Counted from the stretch's first letter, positions 52,958-62,020 are shown. The stretch: DNA of 64,000 nucleotides from Streptomyces roseochromogenus subsp. oscitans DS 12.976 (GCF_000497445.1 NZ_CM002285.1:6701946-6765945); one strand, 5' to 3'. Program-made: numbers and translations. Notes: generated by a model not told the origin, from the letters alone.

Positions 52958-54430
52958 TCAGCGTTGCAGGTGGGCTTCGAGGATCTTCCTCAGCTCCTCG
53001 CCGGACTCGTAGGCCGCCGGGGCGAAGTGCGGGGGGAGGACGAAACCGTCGGGCAGGGCGGCGTAGGTGTCGCGCAGGTGCCGCGCGTACATCTCACGCA
53101 GCCGGTCGGGCCAGCGGCCCATCAGGGCGGGACGCATACCGGCCTCCACGGCGACGGCGTGGTGGTGCACCGCGGCCTCCGTGACGGCTTCTTCGCGCGT
53201 CCACTCGCAGATCAGCGCGCGTTCGGGAGCGAAGCGGGCGGTCAGCGGTCGGTCGGCGGAGGTGAACAGGTCGGCGCCCGCGGCCCCTTCGGCCTCCGCG
53301 GCGAGCCCGGCCGCCAGCTCGGCGGCGATTACCGGGGAGCAGTGCAGGCCCTCGCGGTGGGTGCCGGTCGCCACCCATAGTCCTGGGGTGCCGGTCGGGC
53401 CGAGCAGCGGGTACCCGTCGATGCCGATCGGCCGGTTGCCGTGGTGGAGTTGAGCCACCCGGGCGGAGGTCAGGGAAAGGTTGAGCTGGGTGATGCCGCA
53501 CTCCAGCAGGTTGCGCAGGCTGTCCAGGCTCGGGCTTGAGGTGGGGTGGACGGCGGGGTTGCTGGTCGCTCCGAGGTACAGGGTGCCGTCCGCTTGCGGT
53601 ACGGCGTGCAAGCCGCAGGCATAAGCGCGGTTCGGGGTACGGAGCACAGCGGTCGGCGCCGGGCCCGCCGCCTCCGTGTGCACCTGGACGGCGCTGCCCT
53701 CGCCGGCCAGGACGGGCACCAGGGCGGCATCCGGGGCGACTTGCCGGACGAGGTCCTCGGTCCACACGCCGGCGGCCACGACGAGTTGCCGGGCAATGAC
53801 GTGGTGGTCGCCGAGGTCGATGCGGAACCGGCCGCCGTCGGCGGGTGAGAGCCGGAGGTTTCGGGGGCGGGCGAGGTGGACTCCCGGGAGTGCCGCGAGT
53901 GCCAGGTCGAGCGTCGCCAGCCAGGCGCGGGCGTCGATGTAGCGTTCGTCGGGAAGGTGCAGGGCGCGGGTGGCGCGTGCGCTGTCCAGGGGGTTCAGGC
54001 CGGGGATGTCGCCCGGGTCGATCCGTTCGACGGGCTCGCGCCACTCTCTCGCCGCCTCTTCGATCGCGGCGAAATTGCGGTCCTCCATCGTCGTCGAGAC
54101 GGCGTTGAGCAGGACGAAGGTGCCGGTTGCGAAGCCGTCGTGCGGGGCGGTGCTGCCGCAGTACGCCCGCACCCGGTCGCGTCAGTCGGCCCAGCGGTGC
54201 GACGCGATGCGGGCCAACTCGACGCGGGCGCGGGCGGTTTCGGTGCGCAGCGAGTCTGTGGTGACCTCGGCGACCGCACCGAGCATCGCCCCGGCCGCCC
54301 GGCTCGCACCCGGGCCGGCGCGTCCTACGAGCAGGACGGTGCGGTCCGAGTCGCGTTCGGCCACGGCTAAGGCGATCGACCTGCCGAGTATGCCGTCGCC
54401 GACAACGGCGAGGTCGACGTGCTGGCGCAT
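52958..54430 (-). pseudogene. FAD-dependent amino-acid oxidase (DAO family) split by an in-frame TGA
   Basis: ATG 54430 with GGAG upstream opens a glycine-oxidase-like protein: MRQHVDLAVVGDGILGRSIAL is the FAD-binding Rossmann start. After 82 codons an in-frame TGA at 54182-54184 replaces a probable Trp (HRWADxRDRVRAYCG). The same frame then runs cleanly through VRAYCGSTAPHDGFATGTFV, VIARQLVVAAGVWTEDLV and GLWVATGTHREGLHCSPVIAA, the FAD C-terminal signature, to 52958. Translation could restart at GTG 54172, but that product would lack the dinucleotide site. It is a fresh pseudogene, a read-through case or a base-call error. The substrate is unknown. Confidence 0.82.
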
Positions 54431-54916
54431 GGAGACTCCTTGTGCGGTTGTTGGCGCGCTCGTCGCAGTGCGAGAGCAGCGCCCGGTGGTCGGCGCTGGG
54501 CCGAACGCTCTCCTTGGCCTGGCCCGGCTGTTGGGCTGCGAAAACACCGCTGATGGTAGGACGGCGGAAGCCATGGCGCAGCGGCATCTGCACAGTGGCT
54601 CCGCTCCCATCGATGGGATGACACCGGAACAAGTCGTACACCCGGTCCCACGGGCCGTACCGGTCGGGCACATCCCGCCCCGGGGTGCTCGTCCGCGTCC
54701 ACCACCGTATGCCGTCGATCAGCTGCCGCCGGGGCCAAGCCGGAGGCCGCCCAGGCTTCTTGCCTTGTGGTCGGTCCCGGCGAAGGCCAGGCCGCGCAGT
54801 GCGAGCTGCTGCGTCTCGTAACGGCCCTCGGTGGTGGCCTCCACGTCAGATGACGGCGTGCACAGCGGTTGTCTCTTCCTTTGAGAGCGGGGACGTGGAC
54901 AGGTGGCTTTGACTGT
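54431..54916. other. Intergenic stretch holding an IS5 remnant
   Basis: About 490 bp between the broken FAD oxidoreductase and the LysE gene. It holds the IS5 fragment listed separately and otherwise no recognisable gene. A short leftward frame near 54760-54840 has some protein character but no start and no match. Confidence 0.5.
54610..54726 (-). pseudogene. IS5-family transposase N-terminal fragment
   Basis: Leftward reading gives LIDGIRWWTRTSTPGRDVPD followed by RYGPWDRVYDLFRCHPIDG. This is the hallmark DGIxWxxRTGxPWRDxPxRYGPWxTVYxxF segment of IS5 transposases. It is embedded in non-coding sequence with no catalytic domain, so it is a small dead remnant. Confidence 0.75.
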
Positions 54917-55540
54917 CTACGGCTCGACCGCCAGGCGCAGCCCCAGCCCGACCAGGACGGCACCGGAGATCTGCTCCATCCGGCGTCGAATCGACGGCCG
55001 TTGGAGCGTGCTGCGTACGCGCCCGGCCAGCCAGACCAGTGGCAGGTACCACATCAGGTCCACCAGCGCCCAGATCACCGAGAAGGCGACCAGCGTCGGC
55101 AGTACCGGGGCTCCCTGCGGTACGAACTGCGGCAGGAAAGACACGGCGAACACGCCCGCCTTGGGATTGGCGAAGTTGGTGACCAATCCCTGCCAGTACG
55201 CCCGCCGATGCCCCACCGCTGCCGTCTCCACCGGTTCCGCACCCGGCCCGCCGGCCCGCCGCGCCTGCCACAGCGCGCGGGCCCCCATCCACACCAGTAC
55301 CGCGGCGCCGAAGATCCGCATCGCGTCGTAGGCGATCCGCGAGGCCAGCAGCAGGGCGGAGAGCCCGAACGCCGCCGCGAGACCCCACAGCAGCACCCCG
55401 CACTCATTGCCCAGGACCGTGGCCATACCGGTTCTGCGGCCGTTCATCACCGCTCGGCGCAGGATCACAGCCGTACTCGGCCCGGGGACCATCGCAATCA
55501 GAAAAGCCGCACCGACGAACGGAACGATGGATGGCAACAT
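54917..55540 (-). CDS. LysE/RhtB-family amino-acid exporter
   Basis: A 207-residue membrane protein with six hydrophobic segments. It starts MLPSIVPFVGAAFLIAMVPGP, and the MVPGPSTAVILRRAV motif is the family's first-helix signature. Further landmarks are GNECGVLLWGLAAAFGLSALL, the cytosolic loop with an acidic/Arg-rich stretch, and FANPKAGVFAVSFLPQFV, where NPK is strongly conserved. It would export a basic or hydrophobic amino acid or derivative. No LysG-type regulator is adjacent; the nearest regulator is an HxlR gene about 290 bp upstream on the same strand. Confidence 0.92.
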   Translation of the reverse strand: MLPSIVPFVGAAFLIAMVPGPSTAVILRRAVMNGRRTGMATVLGNECGVLLWGLAAAFGLSALLLASRIAYDAMRIFGAAVLVWMGARALWQARRAGGPGAEPVETAAVGHRRAYWQGLVTNFANPKAGVFAVSFLPQFVPQGAPVLPTLVAFSVIWALVDLMWYLPLVWLAGRVRSTLQRPSIRRRMEQISGAVLVGLGLRLAVEP

Positions 55541-55830
55541 CGGGTCAGCATGCCGAGTGTTCGAGTGCCCTCACAAGCCCGTTGTCTGCCTGACGAATTG
55601 CGGGAACCGGAGGACAGTCGTGGACGACGGTGGGCGCGCACGGGGCCGACGCGTAGATCGGATGACCGTTCGCACCTGCAGTTCGTCATCCGGTGAGAGC
55701 AGGCGCGCGCGACGCCGAGAATGGCGTAGCCCGCAGGCGGCGAGGGCGCCTGTTCCAGTGCGGGTACGAACGCGCGCGGCGCCTGAGGCTTGTGGCGCCG
55801 CACCCTGGTCGTCAGCGAGGGCGGATGCGG

Positions 55831-56190
55831 TCATTCCGGGGGCTCGATCCGGACACCGGTGCGTGCCGCGCGTTGCTCGCCCCAGGCGTACAGCGCCTCC
55901 AGTACGGGCACCAAGCTCAGCCCCTCCTCGGTCAGCCGGTACTCGACACCCGGCGGGTTGCCGCCGTCGGACCGTCGCTCGATCAGTCCCGCGGCTTCCA
56001 GCCTGCGCAGCCGCTGGACCAGCACCTTCTCACTGACCTCGGGCATCCGCCGCCGGAGCACGCCATACCGGTGCACGCCCTCCTTCAGGTGCGCCAGCAC
56101 GATCGTGGCCCACTTGCCGCCGATCACCTCCAGGGTCAACTCGACGGGGCAGCGGAAGCGTTGCCCGTCTTCGGGTATCGGCATCGTCAT
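55831..56190 (-). CDS. HxlR-family transcriptional regulator
   Basis: A 119-residue winged-helix protein with the HxlR layout: CPVELTLEVIGGKWATIVLAHL, HRYGVLRRRMPEVSEKVLVQR, LRRLEAAGLIERR and VEYRLTEEGLSLVPVLEAL. The family often uses a Cys in the first helix (here FRCPVE) as a redox or electrophile switch. It is divergent, by about 80 bp, from a monooxygenase-globin fusion gene, which is its most likely target. No clean palindrome stands out in the short intergenic region. The start may be 56190 or two codons further in. Confidence 0.9.
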   Translation of the reverse strand: MTMPIPEDGQRFRCPVELTLEVIGGKWATIVLAHLKEGVHRYGVLRRRMPEVSEKVLVQRLRRLEAAGLIERRSDGGNPPGVEYRLTEEGLSLVPVLEALYAWGEQRAARTGVRIEPPE

Positions 56191-56268
56191 GACATCACTG
56201 TCCTCTTCCGGGTGCTTACCGCCGGGTCAGTCCTTGCCGGGGGCCCGGAGGTGCTGTTCAGTCCTGGC

Positions 56269-57030
56269 ATGATTGTCGAGTACATCCGGTACCGGATAGC
56301 CGAACCACAGCGGGCGGAATTCGAGAAGGCGTACCTGCGGGCCGCCGAGCCGCTCGGCGAGACCGAGCAGTGCGTGGACTACGAACTGGCCCGCTGCACC
56401 GAGGAACCAGGCGCCTACATCCTGCGCATCCGCTGGACCTCGGCCGCGGACCACCTCGAAGGCTTCCGCAAGGGCGAGCACTTCGCGGCCTTCTTCGCCG
56501 AGATCAGGCCGTACGTCGAGTCGATCGAGGAGATGCGCCACTACGAGGACACCGAGGTCGTGGGCCGGGGCGGGGCGAACCCGACCCTGTACGAGTGGGC
56601 CGGCGGGGCGGGAGCCTTCGAACGGCTCTTCGCCCGGTTCTACGAGCGGGTCTCCGAGGACGAACTCCTCGCCCCGGTCTTCGCCGGGAAGGACCCGCAC
56701 CATGCCGAGCACGTCGCGGCCTGGCTCGGCGAGGTCTTCGGCGGTCCGGCCCGGTACAGCGCACAGCGGGGCGGCCATCGCCACATGGCATCCCGCCACG
56801 TGGGCCGCGGGCTCACCGAAGAGCAGCGTCGCCGGTGGGTGGCTCTGCTGATCGACACCGCCGACGAGGTCGGCCTTCCGGACGACCCCGAATTCCGTGC
56901 GGTCTTCGCGTACTACCTGGAGTGGGGTACGCGCATGGCGCTGATCTACTCAGGCCCCAACCCGCCCCCGCTGCCCGAGTCCCCGATGCCCCGCTGGGAC
57001 TGGGGCATCACGCCGCCGTACCGGGGCTGA
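56269..57030 (+). CDS. Antibiotic-biosynthesis monooxygenase fused to a group II truncated hemoglobin
   Basis: A 253-residue chimera. Residues about 1-95 form an ABM/dimeric alpha-beta barrel monooxygenase domain (MIVEYIRYRIAEPQRAEFEKA, ILRIRWTSAADHLEGFRKG). Residues about 105-240 form a truncated hemoglobin of the TrHbO type: TLYEWAGGAGAFERLFARFYE, the FGGPARYS segment, HRHMASRHVGRGLTEEQRRRW with the likely proximal His in ASRHVG, and YLEWGTRMAL. Such a chimera has been described from S. avermitilis, so the fusion is real in the genus. It may deliver oxygen or handle NO/reactive oxygen for oxidation of an aromatic substrate. It is divergent from an HxlR regulator. Confidence 0.9.
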   Translation: MIVEYIRYRIAEPQRAEFEKAYLRAAEPLGETEQCVDYELARCTEEPGAYILRIRWTSAADHLEGFRKGEHFAAFFAEIRPYVESIEEMRHYEDTEVVGRGGANPTLYEWAGGAGAFERLFARFYERVSEDELLAPVFAGKDPHHAEHVAAWLGEVFGGPARYSAQRGGHRHMASRHVGRGLTEEQRRRWVALLIDTADEVGLPDDPEFRAVFAYYLEWGTRMALIYSGPNPPPLPESPMPRWDWGITPPYRG

Positions 57031-57177
57031 TCGCGGGGACAGCCGTCACCCCCCGGCGCCCCCTCGTGGAGTCTCCTCTCGGGTCGCAGGCCGACCAGGT
57101 TTCCTCAGGCCTCCAGTGCCGACGATCTTTCGTACGCAGACCTCGGTGCGGGCAGGAATCGGCTGGTCGAGGCGAGT

Positions 57178-58515
57178 TCAGGCGTAGGCGTCCTCGATCG
57201 CGACTCGTCGCACTGTACGCAGCGTCGACTGGAGACTGTCCAGATCGGTCGAGCCCAGAGCGAGGCGGAGCGCCTGCGGTGTGTGCATCGAGGTGGTGAA
57301 CGGCTCCGCCGTGGTCACCGAGATGTGCTGACGCGCGAGGGTGGCGGTCAGGCGATCGGCACGTGTGTCGTCGGGCAGCGGCAGCCAGGTGAAGTAGGAC
57401 GAGGGGTGACTGATCAGGGGCAGGCCTGCCAGCTCTTGTCTGGCGACTGCTTGGCGGGCGTTGGCGTCGTCTCGCTTCTGCGCTTCCAAGCGGTCCACCG
57501 TGCCGTCGTCAAGCCAGCGGCAGGCGATCGCGGTGGTGAGGGCCGGGGTGTTCCAGGTGGTCGCCCGGATCGCGCGCTCGAGCGACGGCACCGTAGACGG
57601 CGGGGCGACGACGAAGCCGACCCTGAGGCCGGTGGCGACGCTCTTGGACAGACCCGAGACGTAGACGGTGATGTCCGGTGCACTTGCAGCCAGAGGCGGT
57701 GGAGGGTCCTCGACCAGGTAGGCGTATGAGGCGTCTTCGATGATGAGCAGACCGTGCTGTCGAGCGATCTCGATCAGGCGGGTGCGGTCGGTTGCCGGCA
57801 TGACCCAGCCCAGAGGGTTGTGCAAGGTGGGCATGGTGTAGATCGCGCGCACCGGGCGGGTCGCGCACAGCTTCTCCAGGGCATCGAGATCCGGCCCGTC
57901 GGTGGTGGTCGGGATGGGCTCCAAGTCGAGATGAAAGGCATGCGCGAGCACCTTGAAACCCGGGTAGGTCAGTGCGTCGACCGCGACGACGTCGCCGGCG
58001 CTGAGCGCGGCCATGACGGTGACGGCCAGGCCGTGCTGCGCACCGTTGACGATGAGGATCTGATCCGCGTCAGGAGTGATTCCTCGACGCCTCAGGTGCC
58101 GTGCGATCGAGGCTCTGTCCTGGGGACGCCCTCGATGCGGTTGGTAGCGCAGCAGCGAGTCGAGATCACCAGAGGTGGCCACCTCTCGCAGAGCCTGCCG
58201 CAGGAGATCGGCCTGGCCGGGCAGCGACGGATAGTTGAAGTTGAGGTCGACCGCACCCGTGGCGACGACCTGCTGATCGATGCCGTGACCGGCGGGAACC
58301 GCGATGTCACGCACGAACGTGCCGCGGCCCTGCTCCCGGCTCACCAGGCCCATCGCTTCCAGCTCGGCATACACCCGAGTCGCGGTCACCACGGCGATGC
58401 CCTCGCGGGCGGCGAGCCCGCGGTGCGTCGGCAGCCGCACACCTGCGGCGAGCCGCCCTGTCCGGATGTCGGATGCGAGCGCGTCGACCAGCTTTTTGTA
58501 CCGCGAGGCTGCCAT
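57178..58515 (-). CDS. MocR-type GntR/aminotransferase transcriptional regulator
   Basis: A 445-residue MocR regulator. The N-terminal GntR winged helix (YKKLVDALASDIRTGRLAAGV, RLPTHRGLAAREGIAVVTATR) is followed by a class I aminotransferase-like domain. This domain contains VNGAQHGLAVTVMAALSAGD, YTMPTLHNPLGWVMP, a YVSGLSKSVATGLRVGFVVAP segment holding the PLP-lysine candidate (SGLSKS), and a C-terminal lobe. It should sense PLP or an amino compound. Starts 58515 (MAASRYKK) or 58533 are possible. It is divergent from a DJ-1/PfpI gene, 88 bp apart, and a palindrome lies between them, so it probably controls that gene. Confidence 0.92.
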   Translation of the reverse strand: MAASRYKKLVDALASDIRTGRLAAGVRLPTHRGLAAREGIAVVTATRVYAELEAMGLVSREQGRGTFVRDIAVPAGHGIDQQVVATGAVDLNFNYPSLPGQADLLRQALREVATSGDLDSLLRYQPHRGRPQDRASIARHLRRRGITPDADQILIVNGAQHGLAVTVMAALSAGDVVAVDALTYPGFKVLAHAFHLDLEPIPTTTDGPDLDALEKLCATRPVRAIYTMPTLHNPLGWVMPATDRTRLIEIARQHGLLIIEDASYAYLVEDPPPPLAASAPDITVYVSGLSKSVATGLRVGFVVAPPSTVPSLERAIRATTWNTPALTTAIACRWLDDGTVDRLEAQKRDDANARQAVARQELAGLPLISHPSSYFTWLPLPDDTRADRLTATLARQHISVTTAEPFTTSMHTPQALRLALGSTDLDSLQSTLRTVRRVAIEDAYA

Positions 58516-58522
58516 GCACCGG

Positions 58523-58539
58523 ATTGTATGCATGACAAT
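58523..58539. promoter_or_regulatory. Palindrome between the MocR and DJ-1 genes
   Basis: ATTGT (58523-58527) and ACAAT (58535-58539) flank ATGCATG, a 17-bp near-palindrome only a few bases upstream of the MocR start codon. It is a plausible autoregulatory operator or part of the MocR promoter. MocR proteins often use paired direct repeats instead. Confidence 0.45.
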
Positions 58540-58603
58540 TCCTTGGCTGTCCTGCTCGCGAGTCCTTACCGTCAAGACCCACTCATCCGGAAGGACAGCC
58601 ACC

Positions 58604-59227
58604 GTGCACATCGCCATCCTCACCTTCGAGGGCTACAACGAGCTCGACTCCCTGATCGCACTCGGTGTGCTCAACCGCATCAAGACCGACGACTGGCGTG
58701 TCACCATCGCCACCCCCGGTCCCCAGGTGACGTCGATGAACGGGGTGACCATCGGGCAGATGTCAACTCTTGAGGAGGCGTGTGCCGCTGACGCCGTCAT
58801 CGTCGGCAGTGGCATCGCTACCCGCGAGGTCGTCGAAGACCCGGCGATCATGAATGTCCTGCGCGGCCTGGACCCCTCGCGCCAGCTCATCGCCGCGCAG
58901 TGCTCCGGCGCGCTCGTGCTGGCCAAGCTCGGCCTGCTCAACGACATCCCCGCCTGCACCGATCTGATCACCAAGCCCTGGGTCGTCGCCGCCGGCGTCG
59001 AGGTGCTCAACCAGCCCTTCTATGCCAAGGACAACATCGCCACCGCCGGCGGCTGCCTCGCCTCGCACTACCTCGCCGCCTGGATCATCGCCCGCCTCGA
59101 GGGCAACGACGCCGCCGAAGGAGCGCTGCACTATGTCGCCCCGGTCGGTGAGAAGGAGGAATACATCGAGCGCGCCTGGCGCAACATCACTCCGTACCTG
59201 CCCGCTCCCACACCGGCGCTCGTCTGA
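58604..59227 (+). CDS. DJ-1/PfpI-superfamily protein
   Basis: A 207-residue class I glutamine-amidotransferase-like protein: MHIAILTFEGYNELDSLIALG, VTIATPGPQVTSMNGVTI, ADAVIVGSGIATREVVEDP and the nucleophile elbow IAAQCSGALVLAKLGLL with Cys, then TAGGCLASHYLAAWIIARL. This resembles isonitrile-hydratase or AraC-type amidase-domain relatives without the DNA-binding part. GTG 58604 has AAGGA eight to nine bases upstream. It is divergent from the MocR regulator, its likely controller. The exact reaction is not evident; detoxification of an isonitrile or an electrophile is a reasonable guess. Confidence 0.9.
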   Translation: MHIAILTFEGYNELDSLIALGVLNRIKTDDWRVTIATPGPQVTSMNGVTIGQMSTLEEACAADAVIVGSGIATREVVEDPAIMNVLRGLDPSRQLIAAQCSGALVLAKLGLLNDIPACTDLITKPWVVAAGVEVLNQPFYAKDNIATAGGCLASHYLAAWIIARLEGNDAAEGALHYVAPVGEKEEYIERAWRNITPYLPAPTPALV

Positions 59228-59407
59228 ACAACCAGTCGCAAGCAGCGACCGACCAGGCGCGCGAGCTTGTGCCGGGTGCTCTCGATGTTCTTCGGCGTGA
59301 GTGGTGGGCCGGGTGGGCCGGCAGGACGGGCGGCGATTCGGATCAAGGAGCGGATTCCGGCCACCCCGAGCACCGTCGACGGACCGCGGCGCCGCGGTCC
59401 CGGGTAC

Positions 59408-60646
59408 TCACGCGAGGAACGTCACCGCCGGGAAGGCCGGGGACGGCCCGTCGAGCAGGTGCCCCCGACGGTGGCGCAGGTGCTCGTCGAAGAACGCGAG
59501 CGGGTACGCCTGCTGGATCTTCACCGCCTGGTCAGGATCGAGGGTGCCGATCGAGTCCTGGAGCTGCTGCCCGCTCCATCCGAAGAGCTTCGCCACCTGT
59601 GGGAACAGCGCCTCGTCGTCGCCGTACGACACATGGACGGCGCCCTGGGCCTGGATGTTCAGCCGCCACCCGCGCAGGTGCGACCAGAACGCGGCGGCCG
59701 TGGGATCCGTTGCCCGGGTGAACACGGCGGACATCATCATGAACGGCCGGTCCAGGTCGCCGGTCAGCGGCGGGTTCATCATCATCGGGCCGTCGAGGCT
59801 CAGCCCGGCGCGGATGCGCTCGTCCGCGAGTGTGGCGCAGGCAGTGGCCGTCCCGCCCTTCGACCAGCCGAACGCGCCCATGCAGTGGGGGTCGAGGGAG
59901 CCGAGCAGTCCGGCCGGCAGCTCCCGCTGGTCGACGTCCGGATTGCACCCGGCGGCGAGCTGTTCGACGCAGTCGAGGACGAAGCGGAGGTCTGCGGCGA
60001 AGTCCCCTGGGGCGGCAGGGGCCTTCGGGTTGTCGCTCGGGACGGCGATCCGGCCGTCGGGGAACTCGGCATATGTGTCGTACTGGTGAGCGATCGTCAC
60101 GACCGCGTATCCGTGGCTGGCGAGTTCTTGGACCATGATGGTGTGGTCGCCCTGGTGGCTGTGCGCGCCGTGCGAGTACACGAGGACGGGCAGCCGCCGA
60201 CCCGACCGCCGCACCGGAGCACCCACGTGGCCGGAGGTGAACGGCGCCAGGTCGGCCACGGCGCTGAACCCCACGTCGGCGAGGAACGCCTTCAACGCGC
60301 CGGCCGGCATCCAGGGCGCCACCGGGTACCGTTCGACGTCCCGGGCGGGGTACCAGACGGTGGCCATCAGCTCGCGGAAGTGCCCGGGGCCCGCGATGTC
60401 GTCCGGGCGCGACCGGTCGACGAGGTGCAGCTGAACCGTGCCCACCGGGTGCGGCCCGGTGGGCACGGGCAGCGTGAACCGCGTCGGGGCGAGGGCGGGG
60501 GCGGGCGGAGCGGCCGGGGTATCCGGGTCCGCCCACGCGGGGCTGGCGACGGCGGCAAGCGGCACGGCGGCCCCGGCGGCCAATGCGGCTCCCAGCATGC
60601 GGCGGCGCGTCATGCCCTGCCGCCCGGTGAACGGCGTGGTGGTCAC
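59408..60646 (-). CDS. Tat-exported alpha/beta hydrolase (PAF-acetylhydrolase-like)
   Basis: A 412-residue secreted hydrolase. The N terminus TRRRMLGAALAAGAAVPLAAV with PAWA at the cleavage site is a twin-arginine signal. The fold shows an oxyanion strand (LPVLVYSHGAHSHQGDHTIMV), ASHGYAVVTIAHQYDTYAEFP, and the nucleophile elbow FGWSKGGTATACATL (GWSKGG). A late acidic region and His follow (ILDGPxxxN, then AVHVSYGDDEALFP). This is the layout of the platelet-activating-factor acetylhydrolase/isoform II lipase group in actinomycetes. GTG at 60646 has GGGAGGGACC upstream. It lies alone, and a gap of about 330 bp on its 5' side holds a repeated motif. Confidence 0.87.
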   Translation of the reverse strand: MTTTPFTGRQGMTRRRMLGAALAAGAAVPLAAVASPAWADPDTPAAPPAPALAPTRFTLPVPTGPHPVGTVQLHLVDRSRPDDIAGPGHFRELMATVWYPARDVERYPVAPWMPAGALKAFLADVGFSAVADLAPFTSGHVGAPVRRSGRRLPVLVYSHGAHSHQGDHTIMVQELASHGYAVVTIAHQYDTYAEFPDGRIAVPSDNPKAPAAPGDFAADLRFVLDCVEQLAAGCNPDVDQRELPAGLLGSLDPHCMGAFGWSKGGTATACATLADERIRAGLSLDGPMMMNPPLTGDLDRPFMMMSAVFTRATDPTAAAFWSHLRGWRLNIQAQGAVHVSYGDDEALFPQVAKLFGWSGQQLQDSIGTLDPDQAVKIQQAYPLAFFDEHLRHRRGHLLDGPSPAFPAVTFLA

Positions 60647-60980
60647 GGTCCCTCCCGTGGTGACGGATCGTCAATTGTGCCGCGACGGCCAGTCCGTGGG
60701 CACGGGGGAACTCTGTCGCGTGCCCCTCCCGCGCGGCATCAGCCCACCGATTGATCACTCGCGCGGGCATCGGCCCACGGGTTTACATCCTGGGGCCGAT
60801 GCGGTCGACGCCGACGGGCCGCTCTCAACTCACCTTGGAACAAGGGAGGACAACCGGGGACAGGCTGACTGGACAACGTCTGGCCTGCGAGAACGGCCAC
60901 AGAGGGGCGCCGGTAGGGCGCTGACCTGCGGTAATCGGAAGATTGAAGCAAGATCAGGCAGTGTCCGGAAGGTCCGTAAG
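60647..60980. other. Intergenic stretch with a copy of the element-end motif
   Basis: No gene is seen. 60921-60980 (CTGACCTGCGGTAATCGGAAG onward) aligns with 36475-36534 at the right end of the integrative element, roughly 45 of 62 positions by eye, including AAGCAAGATCA and CGGAAGGTCCG. It may be the scar of another element or a dispersed regulatory motif. Confidence 0.45.
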
Positions 60981-61748
60981 TCACGGGCCCGGCCCGTGGT
61001 GGTACACCACCCCGCTGTGCAGGCCGCCGCTGGTGGCGAAGAGCTGGGGGACGGTGACGAGGTCGTAGCCGCGGGCCCTCAGCGCGTCGATCAGACGGGG
61101 CACGGCAGGCGGGGTCGTCGCGTAGCGGTCGTGCAGAACGACGATGGCGCCCGGCCGCACCCCGGCGAGGACGGCCCGGTCGATGAAGGCCGGGTCGTGG
61201 TGCTTCCAGTCCTGGGGATCGACGTTCCACATCACCACCGCCATCCCCGTGGTGCCGGCCGCCTCCCGCACACGGGCGTTCCACGCCCCGAAGGGCGGCC
61301 GGAAGAGCACCGGCCTGTGGCCCGTGACCGAGGCGATCTGCTGCGCCGCGGCCTCGATCTGGTGGTCGACCTGGGCCAGGGGCAGGAGGGTGAGGTGGGG
61401 GTGGGTGACCGTGTGGTCGCCGATCGCGTCGCCGTCCCGGTACTCCCTCAGCACGTCCGCGCGGTACTGGAGCGCGTGCGGTCCGATCAGGAAGAACGTC
61501 GCGAGGGCGTGGCTGTGTTCCAGGGTGGTGAGGAGGGCGGCCGTGTACCGGGTCGGGCCGTCGTCGAAGGTGAGGGCCACGCATCTGACGGCCCGGCAGT
61601 CGACGGTGCGGGTGTGCGCAGGGCGGGTGAGGGGTGGGTGCTGCGGTGCGGCTGCCGCCGTCGTCGTACCGAGTGCGGATACGGCGACCGACAGGGCGGT
61701 GGCGGTGAGAGCCGCCGCCGTACGGTGCCGACCCGGCCTGGCAGTCAT
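60981..61748 (-). CDS. Secreted polysaccharide deacetylase (NodB domain)
   Basis: A 255-residue exported carbohydrate deacetylase. The signal peptide (HRTAAALTATALSVAVSALG, TTTAAAA) leads into a NodB domain with the metal and catalytic residues in order. These are TFDDGP (motif 1), HTVTHPHLT (motif 2), RPPFGAWN (motif 3), VVMWNVDPQDW (motif 4) and VVLHDR with His (motif 5). It would remove acetyl groups from peptidoglycan or chitin-like sugars outside the cell. ATG 61748 is chosen because GAGGT lies seven bases upstream and the signal peptide begins there. Confidence 0.93.
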   Translation of the reverse strand: MTARPGRHRTAAALTATALSVAVSALGTTTAAAAPQHPPLTRPAHTRTVDCRAVRCVALTFDDGPTRYTAALLTTLEHSHALATFFLIGPHALQYRADVLREYRDGDAIGDHTVTHPHLTLLPLAQVDHQIEAAAQQIASVTGHRPVLFRPPFGAWNARVREAAGTTGMAVVMWNVDPQDWKHHDPAFIDRAVLAGVRPGAIVVLHDRYATTPPAVPRLIDALRARGYDLVTVPQLFATSGGLHSGVVYHHGPGP

Positions 61749-62020
61749 CGTGATACCTCGCCGTCGCGGCCGCGCCTTCCGGTGGCCTGGCCAATTCCAG
61801 TGTGGTCCGTCGTCGGGACCCGCGCGCGTCGGCGAAACATGGAGGAGGTAAGAGGAGTCCAAACGGCGGCGCAAACCGGCGGCACCGCGGTCCACAGCCT
61901 GACGATATTCAAGCGTTCCTCTTACCTGGAAAGGTCCGGTGCCGTGTCCCGCTCCCCGCGGGGGCTGTGCAGTCAGTCGTGGATGCCGCTGCCCGGACCG
62001 GCCCTCTATGATCGCTGATC

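Noticed and set aside
55541..55830. A small gene between LysE and HxlR
   Set aside because: Frames here are Arg-rich with no start context or motif; treated as intergenic.
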